Positions 26,341 through 34,253 of a DNA stretch of 64,000 nucleotides are shown in pieces. Position numbers and translations under genes: made by a program. The notes beneath the pieces were generated by a model. That model was not told the origin of the DNA, did not search any database, and saw only the letters and a program-made list of their open reading frames with translations. The stretch comes from Nitrosomonas sp. (GTDB lineage: Bacteria; Pseudomonadota; Gammaproteobacteria; Burkholderiales; Nitrosomonadaceae): NCBI RefSeq assembly GCF_019635155.1, contig NZ_JAHBZY010000006.1:84461-148460 (forward strand), read 5' to 3'. Position 1 is the first letter of the stretch; each line of letters opens with the position of its first letter.

Positions 26341-27234
26341 ATGAATGTCGATAATCCGGGTATCACTGCTAAGAAATTGCAGCGTATTCAACGCAATGCG
26401 GCAAGCCATTGGGTCGGTAATGGATTCCCTGTGCGCTCACTATTTAACTATTCAGAAATCGGACCTCAGATCAGTCCATTTTTGCTATTCGACTATGCAG
26501 GCCCTGTCGATTTTCCGCCCACTGACGATCGTCTTGGTGTCGGAGAGCACCCGCATCGTGGTTTTGAAACGGTCACGATTGTTTACAGCGGTGAAGTTGA
26601 ACATCGCGATAGCTCAGGAGGCGGCGGCAAGATCGGCCCCGGTGATGTGCAATGGATGACTGCGGCGTCAGGCATTGTGCACGAGGAATTTCATGGGCAA
26701 GACTATGCACGAAAAGGCGGCCCTTTCGAGATGGTGCAGTTGTGGGTCAATTTACCGGCGAAGTATAAAATGTCTCAACCGCGTTATCAGAGCATTTTAG
26801 ATTGCCAGATACCTGCTGTGCCGTTACCCGGCAATCAAGGAACCGTTCGTGTCATTGCCGGTGAATTTAATGGCGTAAAAGGACCAGCCAAGACGTTTTC
26901 ACCGATTCATGTCTGGGATATGCGTATACCCGGAGGGCAGACCATTACTCTTACATTGACAGAAGGCCATAGTGCAGTATTAGCAATCCTGAAGGGCTCG
27001 GTGAGCATTAATGAGTCCAATTTCATCAGAGAGGCGGAAGTCGCCATTTTCGACCAACAGGGTGATTATATTCGTTTCAATAGTGAACAAGACACCACGG
27101 CGTTGTTGCTAAGCGGCCGCCCTTTAGACGAACCGATCGCCGGCAGCGGTCCTTTTGTAATGAATACCGCAGAGGAAATCCGTCAAGCAAAAATAGATTA
27201 TCAGAGCGGAAAAATGGGACATCTGGCATCGTAG
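26341..27234 (+). CDS. Pirin family protein (cupin)
   Basis: This is a 297-residue bicupin. The N-terminal pirin signature is complete: HPHRGFETVTIVYSGEVEHRDSSGGGGKIGPGDVQWMTAASGIVHEEF, which supplies the metal ligands HPH and H...E. The C-terminal cupin (HVWDMRIPGGQTITL to VAIFDQQGD) closes the protein. Bacterial pirins have quercetinase-like or redox-sensor activity. A strong AGGAG site lies 7 nt upstream of ATG 26341. The isochorismatase-like gene follows by 82 bp. Confidence 0.93.
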   Translation: MNVDNPGITAKKLQRIQRNAASHWVGNGFPVRSLFNYSEIGPQISPFLLFDYAGPVDFPPTDDRLGVGEHPHRGFETVTIVYSGEVEHRDSSGGGGKIGPGDVQWMTAASGIVHEEFHGQDYARKGGPFEMVQLWVNLPAKYKMSQPRYQSILDCQIPAVPLPGNQGTVRVIAGEFNGVKGPAKTFSPIHVWDMRIPGGQTITLTLTEGHSAVLAILKGSVSINESNFIREAEVAIFDQQGDYIRFNSEQDTTALLLSGRPLDEPIAGSGPFVMNTAEEIRQAKIDYQSGKMGHLAS

Positions 27235-27316
27235 TACATGTGGCCGGTTGTTCACGAACCTTATAGAAAAGAGAAATACTATCCAATAGATTTATTAACG
27301 CTATATAGGAGCAATA

Positions 27317-27943
27317 ATGAGTAATACTTTTAAATACAACCGTCTTTCGAAAGATAACGCAGTATGTCTGCTGGTCGATCATCAATCAGGATTGATTTCA
27401 TTGGTGCAGGATTTCTCGCCGGGAGAATTCAAGAACAATGTGTTGGCGCTTGCAGACATTGCCAAGTTCTTCAATCTTCCAACAATTCTCACAACCAGTT
27501 TTGAAGACGGCCCGAATGGACCGCTGGTACCTGAGTTAAAAGAAATATTTCCGGATGCGCCGTATATTCCGCGGCCTGGTCAAATTAACGCATGGGACAA
27601 CGAAGACTTTGTCAAAGCGATTGAAAAAACCGGGCGTAAGCAACTGATTATTGCAGGTGTCGTTACCGATGTGTGCGTTGCGTTTCCTGCGTTATCAGCT
27701 ATTGAAGCCGGTTATGAGGTCTTTGTGGTTACGGATGCTTCAGGCACGTTTAACGAGGTCACCCGACATGCGGCATGGGCCCGAATGGCGGCGGCTGGCG
27801 TGCAACTGATGAACTGGTTCAGTGTGGCGAGTGAACTGCACAGAGACTGGCGTAACGATGTTGAGGGGCTGGGTGCGCTTTTATCGAACCATCTTCCGAA
27901 TTACCGCAATCTGATTACCAGTTATCTGGCTCAAAACAAGTAA
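27317..27943 (+). CDS. Isochorismatase-like cysteine hydrolase (YcaC-type)
   Basis: The 208-residue protein contains the isochorismatase-superfamily core: catalytic Asp in CLLVDHQSGL, cis-peptide region GVVTDVCVAFPALSAIEAGYEVFVVTDASGTF with the nucleophilic Cys, and the lysine-bearing NEDFVKAIEKTGRKQLIIAG. The length and C-terminal tail fit the YcaC-like hydrolases of unknown substrate. AGGAG precedes ATG 27317 by about 7 nt. It is the last gene of the pirin set. Confidence 0.9.
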   Translation: MSNTFKYNRLSKDNAVCLLVDHQSGLISLVQDFSPGEFKNNVLALADIAKFFNLPTILTTSFEDGPNGPLVPELKEIFPDAPYIPRPGQINAWDNEDFVKAIEKTGRKQLIIAGVVTDVCVAFPALSAIEAGYEVFVVTDASGTFNEVTRHAAWARMAAAGVQLMNWFSVASELHRDWRNDVEGLGALLSNHLPNYRNLITSYLAQNK

Positions 27944-28231
27944 TACTTTAAACAACACTAGAAATTCTTACACCTTATGAAATACTCAATGCTTATTTCA
28001 ATCTACCTACCTGCCTGTAAATGATCCTGAGTTTTCTTGCAGCAAACGAAAATACATTTCATATCCACTCGCTGCCACTGTCACTGGCGGCGATGGAATT
28101 ATCTCGTTTATACTTCGATTTGAGCGAAATCAAGCAACGGCTTCGTTTTGATCGTATGATATCGGATAGCGCATGCGCTGGTGTTAATCCATATTCAATG
28201 TTGTAGTGCCAATTATTTAAAGAATTCAAAT

Positions 28232-29458
28232 ATGTCATTCAGTTTTAACGACTTTTACGAAGCTAACCGGCGTATCATCATTTGGTTGATTCTAATCAGT
28301 TTACTGTGGACCCTGAGTGATTTTTTCGGATTGATTTTTATTACATTCGTGCTTGCTTTCATTGCCACGCCGCTGGTGCGGATGGGGCAGAGCCGCTTGA
28401 AAATGCCTTATCGTCTGTCACTGATATTGGTTTATATTTTTTTTCTGATCGTGGTGGTGAGTTTCTTCCGCTATGTGACACCCAATGTGATTGGCGAAGC
28501 GAATCGCTTTCTGAACAATTTTGACGAAGTGCAATTAAAACTGATCGAATTGGAACGCGATATCGGCAGTAAGTATCCTGGGATCGAACGTTCACTGCAC
28601 GGCTATATGCGAAGCATGCTGGATGAGCAGGCGCTGCAAGCGATTGATACTGAACTGAATGCATTCAAGAAATCGATTTATCTTGCCAGCGACGTCGATC
28701 CGGAGCATATGCTCGAAGAGGAACTTACTGAAGCGACGCATGAAAAAATACGAAAATACTACGACAAGGAAGCCGAGCTGTTGATGAATTTTCTGGCATC
28801 CAAGCAACTGGATAAAGTCGGCGAGCATTTTCCCAAGCTGATCAACCAGCTTTATACCGGGATTGGTACCGTATTGCTGGCGCTATTATTCAGTTTTTTG
28901 ATTTTATTCGATAATATCCGCCTCGGCGGCTTGATGAAAAGCTTGCACGATTCACGCTTGCGGGATTTTTACCAGGAAACCGCGCAACCGGTCATTCGCT
29001 TTGCTTACGTGGTCGGGCGCGCGATCCAGGCGCAAGCGATGATTGCCTGCGTCAATACCTTCTTGACGTTGATCGGATTAATGATTCTTGGCATTCCGTC
29101 AGTCGCATTCCTGTCGCTGATTGTGTTCGTTTGCAGTTTCATTCCGGTTCTCGGCGTATTTATTTCGACGACGCCGATGGTGCTGGTCGCGTTGAACACC
29201 GGCGGGCTGATGCTGGCGCTGGCGGTAGTGTTGATGATTACCATCATTCATATCATCGAGGCGTATGGTCTGAATCCGCTGATCTACGGTAAGCATCTGA
29301 AACTGAATCCGGTACTGGTGTTGATCATCCTGCTGGTGGCCTACCACACTACCGGCATGTGGGGCATGGTGCTCGGCGTGCCGGTGGCTTATTACTTCAT
29401 TCACGATGTGTTTGGCGTGCCGTTGTGGGACGAGCGCCGACTGGGGCCGAAAGTGTGA
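28232..29458 (+). CDS. AI-2E family transporter (PerM/UPF0118)
   Basis: This is a 408-residue inner-membrane protein with two early helices, a large loop (about 90-205) and a C-terminal block of about five helices. The C-terminal part has the family motifs AYVVGRAIQAQAMIACVNTFL, IPVLGVFISTTPMVLVAL and MITIIHIIEAYGLNPLIYG, then GMWGMVLGVPVAYYF. Members have been linked to AI-2 export or Na+/H+ exchange; substrate here is unknown. I start at ATG 28232 (MSFSFNDFYEANRR), dropping a 17-residue upstream extension. It converges on msrAB. Confidence 0.9.
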   Translation: MSFSFNDFYEANRRIIIWLILISLLWTLSDFFGLIFITFVLAFIATPLVRMGQSRLKMPYRLSLILVYIFFLIVVVSFFRYVTPNVIGEANRFLNNFDEVQLKLIELERDIGSKYPGIERSLHGYMRSMLDEQALQAIDTELNAFKKSIYLASDVDPEHMLEEELTEATHEKIRKYYDKEAELLMNFLASKQLDKVGEHFPKLINQLYTGIGTVLLALLFSFLILFDNIRLGGLMKSLHDSRLRDFYQETAQPVIRFAYVVGRAIQAQAMIACVNTFLTLIGLMILGIPSVAFLSLIVFVCSFIPVLGVFISTTPMVLVALNTGGLMLALAVVLMITIIHIIEAYGLNPLIYGKHLKLNPVLVLIILLVAYHTTGMWGMVLGVPVAYYFIHDVFGVPLWDERRLGPKV

Positions 29459-29469
29459 GTTTATTTGAA

Positions 29470-29504
29470 TGACGGACGGACGATGCGATTCCGCCGGTCC
29501 GTCA
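29470..29504. terminator. Bidirectional hairpin between AI-2E gene and msrAB
   Basis: TGACGGAC at 29470-29477 pairs with GTCCGTCA at 29497-29504, an 8-bp perfect stem 12 bp after the permease stop. It overlaps the msrAB stop on the other strand. There is no long T run, so a termination role is inferred from position. Confidence 0.5.
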
Positions 29505-30818
29505 ATCCGGAACGAACTTTAGTACGTTACCGTTGATGCAGTAGCGCTTATGGCTCGGCGGCGGGCCGTCGTCGAAGACGTGGCCGAGGTGAATACCGGA
29601 GCTGGCGCTGCGCACTTCGATGCGTTGCATGCCGTGCGAGTCGTCATCGTGGTAAGTCACCGAACCCTTGATGGGGTCGAAGAAACTGGGCCAGCCGGTG
29701 CCGCTGTTAAATTTGGCTTGACTCAGAAAAAGCGGTGCGCCGGTGATCGGGTCGATAAATGTTCCAGGACGTTTTTCATCCAGATTGGACGCGGTGAACG
29801 GTGGTTCGGTACCTTGCTCGAACGCGATTTTCTGCTGCTCCGGCGTCAATAACTGAAACCCCAGCCATTTCCAGAAGTTGGTTTTCTCCCCGTTGTAACC
29901 GGTGTAACGGGCGGCTTCCTTACCGTTTCTGAACAATACGATAGTCGGTGTCGCGAACAGCGGTTTTTCCAGCGACCATCCGGTTGGCGGATTGGTGTTC
30001 ATCGTTGTTGCCACCGGCACGGCTGCTTGCCATTGACTGAGTACTTCCTTATCGAACAGCTTGCAATATTCGCAATGTTCGGCTTCAAAAATTACCAGTT
30101 GCTGCGCGAAATTTAAATCCTTGCCGTTCAGTGGTTCGGTAAGTTCGCTACCGGATGCGGTTTGTGTTGCCGTTTGCCCGCTGGGCACCGGATATTTTAC
30201 ACCCGTACCGCCCAGGCCGCAGTAGCCATTCGGGTTTTTCTGCAAGTAATCCTGGTGGTATTCCTCGGCAGTGATGTAGTTCTTTAACGGTAGGATTTCG
30301 GTCGTGATCGCGCCATATTCGGCGGTGCTGAGCGCTTGTTGATATGTTTGCTGCGTCGATAGCGCCAGTTCTTTCTGCGCTTCGCCGTGATAATAAATCG
30401 CGCTGCGGTAATTGCTGCCGATATCGTTGCCCTGGCGGTCGCCTTGCGTCGGATTGTGATTCTCCCAGAACTTGGCCAGCACGGTTTCCAATGGTACTTG
30501 CGCAGGATCGAAAGTCACCTTGATCACTTCGGCATGATTGCGCGCCGTAGTTCGACCCGCCAGCAACAGCCGCTCATGATTCAGAATCTGCTGATACCCC
30601 ACGCCGGGCAAATCGCCGCCGGCATAGCCGCTCTCGACATCAATCACGCCCGGAATCTCACTCATGCGCTTTTCCGCGCCCCAGAAACATCCCATGCCGA
30701 GGACGATGTAATCCGTTTTGATAGTGTTAGTTTGATTAATCGGTGTCACGTTTTTCTCCATTGCAAAGGCTGTCAGAACACATAATAAACCGGCGATTGC
30801 CGCAAAAATTGTTTTCAT
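29502..30818 (-). CDS. msrAB: Secreted MsrA-thioredoxin-like-MsrB fusion
   Basis: The 438-residue protein has a signal peptide (MKTIFAAIAGLLCVLTAFA) and three catalytic units. MsrA (about 35-215) has nucleophile Cys44 in GMGCFWGAEK. A thioredoxin-like segment (about 235-330) carries EHCEYCK, C249/C252, and FATPTIVLFRNGKE. MsrB (about 335-438) has GTEPPFTASN, SGTGWPSFFDP, HLGHVFDDGP and Cys427 in KRYCINGN. The two zinc CxxC motifs of many MsrB domains are absent, so this is the zinc-free form. It should reduce both S and R methionine sulfoxides of periplasmic proteins. Neisseria PilB has the order Trx-MsrA-MsrB, whereas here the thioredoxin-like unit lies between the two reductases. It is a single gene. 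Confidence 0.93.
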   Translation of the reverse strand: MKTIFAAIAGLLCVLTAFAMEKNVTPINQTNTIKTDYIVLGMGCFWGAEKRMSEIPGVIDVESGYAGGDLPGVGYQQILNHERLLLAGRTTARNHAEVIKVTFDPAQVPLETVLAKFWENHNPTQGDRQGNDIGSNYRSAIYYHGEAQKELALSTQQTYQQALSTAEYGAITTEILPLKNYITAEEYHQDYLQKNPNGYCGLGGTGVKYPVPSGQTATQTASGSELTEPLNGKDLNFAQQLVIFEAEHCEYCKLFDKEVLSQWQAAVPVATTMNTNPPTGWSLEKPLFATPTIVLFRNGKEAARYTGYNGEKTNFWKWLGFQLLTPEQQKIAFEQGTEPPFTASNLDEKRPGTFIDPITGAPLFLSQAKFNSGTGWPSFFDPIKGSVTYHDDDSHGMQRIEVRSASSGIHLGHVFDDGPPPSHKRYCINGNVLKFVPD

Positions 30819-30926
30819 GGTTTTTCTCGGCTACTTAATTTTGACAGAATTTCGACACTTTGGGAGTTGCCGGAGTTCTTGTGGAGGGCACGTACTGACC
30901 AAATTTGCAGGGCTGCAATGAATGGC

Positions 30927-30956
30927 TCCGGATTGCAAATTTGCGGGCAATCCGGA
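30927..30956. terminator. Hairpin downstream of the 30979-31845 gene
   Basis: TCCGGATTGC (30927-30936) and GCAATCCGGA (30947-30956) form a perfect 10-bp stem with a 10-nt loop, 22 bp past the stop of the minus-strand secreted-protein gene. No T run follows on that strand. It is the strongest hairpin between the two genes. Confidence 0.5.
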
Positions 30957-30978
30957 TGTTTATTGAACAGTCATTAAA

Positions 30979-31845
30979 TCAATCGATTTTAACGAAACTG
31001 CCGTCTTGCTTGACCCAGGTTTCATTGGTGAAAGCATCGTAGATCGACTCCGCGTCGGTCGCGAAGCAATCGGCGACGGTTTGACTGGTGACGGTGTCTT
31101 TGAACGCAAAGGTCACCGGCGGGGTGATGGTGACGCCCGGGATACCTTCCGGCAGGCTGCCGAACGAGTTGGTGATGTCGAAGCAAGTATCGGAATTGAC
31201 AATCAAGTTGGCCGCTTCAGCGGGCGCATTGATGGTGCAATGTTTGCTGTTGGTGAAGTTGCTGACGAGCGATTCAAACGGATTGGGAATCCCGGGGATT
31301 GAAATGGTGATGCCGTTGATCGCCGAGGAAATCACATTGGTCGATGTCAGCACCGATATCCCGGATGCAGTAGTTTGCTGCGGTGTCTGGCATAAGCTGT
31401 TGTTGGTTGGCAGTTCGATGCAGTTGCCGTTGGTGGTCACGTTGACGACATTGCCGCTTTGGGTATAGGTTAATCCGGTGGGCGCGCTGGCGGTGTTACA
31501 CGCCGGAATGCTGCCGCTGCCGCCGGAGTTGTTGATCTGGGTGATTAAATCCGCTAACGGCGAAACGATGGTTGGGTTGCCGCCCCACGGCCCGCCCATG
31601 ACGTAAACGTTGTTGTCGTTTTTGTTCACACCTGCATAAATGCCGGTATCCGGGTAATAGCGGAATAGCCAGGGTTCGATGCTTTGTGTCGCTTGATGAT
31701 TCGGAAAATATCCGGGATAGGTATTTTCAGCCCAATTCAATAAAGTCTCGGTATCGTTGCTTATTTCGGCAACGGCAAAGTGGAAGTGGCCGGACAAGAT
31801 AATGGTGTAAACGCCCATTGCAAACTTTTTCGAAGTGTTTTTCAT
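30979..31845 (-). CDS. Secreted protein with WAExxYPxxF module, function unknown
   Basis: This is a 288-residue secreted protein with a signal peptide (to about residue 26). Its N-terminal module reads LLNWAENTYPGYFPNHQATQSIEP, then WLFRYYPDTGIYAGVNKNDNNVYVMGG. The same module opens the DUF3465 protein at 38,897. A Thr/Ser/Gly-rich middle follows, with four or more Cys. The C-terminal half (ISVLTSTNVISSAINGITISIPGI, then FESLVSNFTNSKHCTINAP) is not recognised. The low-complexity, cysteine-bearing composition suggests an extracellular or periplasmic protein. Purine-rich GGAGATTATTTCG precedes ATG 31845. Confidence 0.7.
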   Translation of the reverse strand: MKNTSKKFAMGVYTIILSGHFHFAVAEISNDTETLLNWAENTYPGYFPNHQATQSIEPWLFRYYPDTGIYAGVNKNDNNVYVMGGPWGGNPTIVSPLADLITQINNSGGSGSIPACNTASAPTGLTYTQSGNVVNVTTNGNCIELPTNNSLCQTPQQTTASGISVLTSTNVISSAINGITISIPGIPNPFESLVSNFTNSKHCTINAPAEAANLIVNSDTCFDITNSFGSLPEGIPGVTITPPVTFAFKDTVTSQTVADCFATDAESIYDAFTNETWVKQDGSFVKID

Positions 31846-32095
31846 CGAAATAATCTCCAGTTTCTTAAAAAATGATGCCCGAAGAATACCACACTCCTGG
31901 TGGAAACCGTGTCCACGTGTGTTCCGGCAATGTTTCTGTGTTCGCGTAGTTCAAGATCCGGGTACCGTGAAAACAGGCCGTGACCGCAATTTTATTAGGT
32001 GGTGGCGATGCAAGCTGCGACGTCAATGATTGAAGCTTTTCCTAGCGAAAGGCAAGAACAAAAGCTGGTGATTGCCTGGTGCGGAATAACGCCCG

Positions 32096-33715
32096 TTAAA
32101 TATCGTAATGAGTTTTCGGAACCGTGGGCTGCTGTCCTTCAAGTTGCGGTGTTACGGCATGTGTTACCCGCGGGGGTGTTGTTCCTTGGTGCAAAGCGGA
32201 AATTTCATCTTGCAGCAGTTTATCGGTTGCGGAGACCCGCTTATGCTGACGCAGATGTGCGATCCAGGATTCTACGATGAACATTTCGAGGAAACGCCCA
32301 TGATCTGCGACATCTTCAAAATATCCCCATTGAATAGCGCCGTCCCGGCGGCGGATTGTTTCCATTTCCCGGATCAGCTTAAAAAATTTGTCGCGATCGG
32401 CATCAGCGATTCGATATTCCAGCGTGACCAATACCGGGCCGCTATCATGCGATATCAACGTTACCGGTACCGGTTCCGCCCAGTGTCCCGAGGGCGTATG
32501 GTCATGATGTTCGCCCAAATTTAGTTTGAAGCGACGGGTGGCCAGAATCAACACAATCGCCAACAATCCCGAAGCCAGCAAGGCCGACGAAAGATTACTC
32601 ATGATTGTTACTTGTCCCCATCCTATAGATCCGGCAGCCATGGCGCCAAAAACCGCCATCTGGTAAATGGACAGTCCGCGCGCGCGAACCCAATCGGGCA
32701 ACGCTACTTGCGCCGAGAAGTTCAATGTCGAAACCGCAACGATCCATGACACGCCGCCGATAAACCCCGCCACTATGCCGGTGACCATGTGCTGGCCGAG
32801 CGCAAACATAGTTAAGCAGAGCGCTGCGCCGATTGTCGCCAGTGTCAGATTAGTATTTGCATGCCATCGTCTTCTCATAAGCGGAAGTAAAAATGCGCCC
32901 GTGACCGCGCCGAGTCCCAGTGCGGTCAATAAAACGCCATAGAGGCCGGGGCCGCCTTGTAGCGATTCTTTTGCTACGATCGGGAGTAATGCCCAGTAAG
33001 CTGACGCGCAGGTGAAAAAAGCAAGCGCGCGGATCAGAGTGTAGCGCAATGGTTTGCTATGCAGCGCAAAACGGATGCCTGCGCGCATCGCGCCACTTAA
33101 ATGCTCGCGTGGCAACGTATCTGTCCGGGATGCGGTAACGCGCCACCATAGCAAAGCCGCCGCGACCGCAAGATAGGAGAGGGCATCGATAAACACCGTC
33201 GCGATTGCCCCTGCCGCTGCCAGAATAAAGCCGCCCAACGCGGGGCCGATGGCGCGGGCGATATTCATACTCACGCCGTTCCAGACAATGGCGGATGCCA
33301 GCTCATTCCGCGGAATGAGGCCCGGCACGATCGCTTGCCAGGCCGGCGACGCAAAAGCGGTTCCGACGCCGATCGAGAAAGTGAATGCCAGTAGCAGCCA
33401 GGGGTTGGTAATTCCCACCCAAAGCAACGCGGTAAAAATGAGAAGCAAAGCTGCCAGGAAAATCTGCGTCCAGAATAACAGCTTGCGGCGATCGAAAAGA
33501 TCTCCGAGCACGCCCGCCGGTAAGGCGAACAGGAAAATTGGTAATGCCGTTGCCGCTTGCACCAATGAAACCATTAAAGGTGAAGATGATAGCTCTGTCA
33601 TCATCCAGCCGGAAGTGACATTGAACATCCATGTACCGATATTTGAAATCAGCGTGGCTAGCCACAGAATACTGAAAACACGATACTTGAATGGTGAAAA
33701 TACCGATTCCGGCAT
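32096..33715 (-). CDS. MFS_3-type exporter with C-terminal ABM-like domain
   Basis: The 539-residue protein has about 12 hydrophobic helices (1-410). Its early region FRVFSILWLATLISNIGTWMFNVTSGWMMTELSSSP and the loop PAGVLGDLFDRRKLL are typical of the MFS_3/EntS-like branch. The soluble C-terminal part (about 425-539: PVLVTLEYRIADADRDKFFKLIREME, then RRDGAIQWGYFEDVADHGRF) resembles an antibiotic-biosynthesis-monooxygenase-like ferredoxin fold that is common in this subfamily. Substrate is unknown; relatives export siderophores or drugs. It is monocistronic. Confidence 0.88.
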   Translation of the reverse strand: MPESVFSPFKYRVFSILWLATLISNIGTWMFNVTSGWMMTELSSSPLMVSLVQAATALPIFLFALPAGVLGDLFDRRKLLFWTQIFLAALLLIFTALLWVGITNPWLLLAFTFSIGVGTAFASPAWQAIVPGLIPRNELASAIVWNGVSMNIARAIGPALGGFILAAAGAIATVFIDALSYLAVAAALLWWRVTASRTDTLPREHLSGAMRAGIRFALHSKPLRYTLIRALAFFTCASAYWALLPIVAKESLQGGPGLYGVLLTALGLGAVTGAFLLPLMRRRWHANTNLTLATIGAALCLTMFALGQHMVTGIVAGFIGGVSWIVAVSTLNFSAQVALPDWVRARGLSIYQMAVFGAMAAGSIGWGQVTIMSNLSSALLASGLLAIVLILATRRFKLNLGEHHDHTPSGHWAEPVPVTLISHDSGPVLVTLEYRIADADRDKFFKLIREMETIRRRDGAIQWGYFEDVADHGRFLEMFIVESWIAHLRQHKRVSATDKLLQDEISALHQGTTPPRVTHAVTPQLEGQQPTVPKTHYDI

Positions 33716-34253
33716 ATTAGTATGCGAAGCCGCTGTAACCGCCGGTCCATGGATTTTTCAGACCGGAACTTAGCTTGCACGCATCAAGATCCAGCCAGCG
33801 GAATACCCGATCATTCTGTTCATAATGACTGCATACGTTATGCATTAGTAGATGAGAGAAATCAGTAGATAAAATGCGCCTTTAGGGAAAAAGAACGGTT
33901 ATGTACCGGATTAGCTTGTCAAACCGGTTAAAACCGATAATTGGAACAATTTATATCCATTTCCGGATCATTTGGCAATGGTTATGGCTGGAACTGGTTG
34001 GAGAATTCTAATGGGTGCACGGATAGTTCGTACAATAGACGAAATGCTTCCGGATTCCAGGTGATTTCTGGATTATCCTCTAAATATATGTATTTTAAGC
34101 CATGTTTTGGGACAACCCCAGCCTGGCAGCGCCTAAAGAACCCTATTTGTGATATTTCTCACAGGACTATTCTATTGCTGAACTTAAAATCCCTTTTAGT
34201 TTGATCGAAAAGTCTTACTATTTTTCAATATCTCGATAAAGGAGAATGGCGAC
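33716..34253. other. Noncoding gap upstream of the serine hydrolase gene
   Basis: About 540 AT-rich bases between divergent genes. The only open frame on the plus strand (33,941-34,204) has an unusual composition and no family resemblance, so I do not call it. An AAGGAG site for the next gene sits at its right edge. I see no other structure. Confidence 0.5.

Noticed and set aside
28021-28206. A 61-codon plus-strand frame before the AI-2E gene
   Set aside because: It has no ribosome binding site, no recognisable family and lies in a 288-bp gap with mixed composition.
33941-34204. An 87-codon plus-strand frame
   Set aside because: The composition is unusual, there is no family resemblance and it starts without a ribosome binding site.
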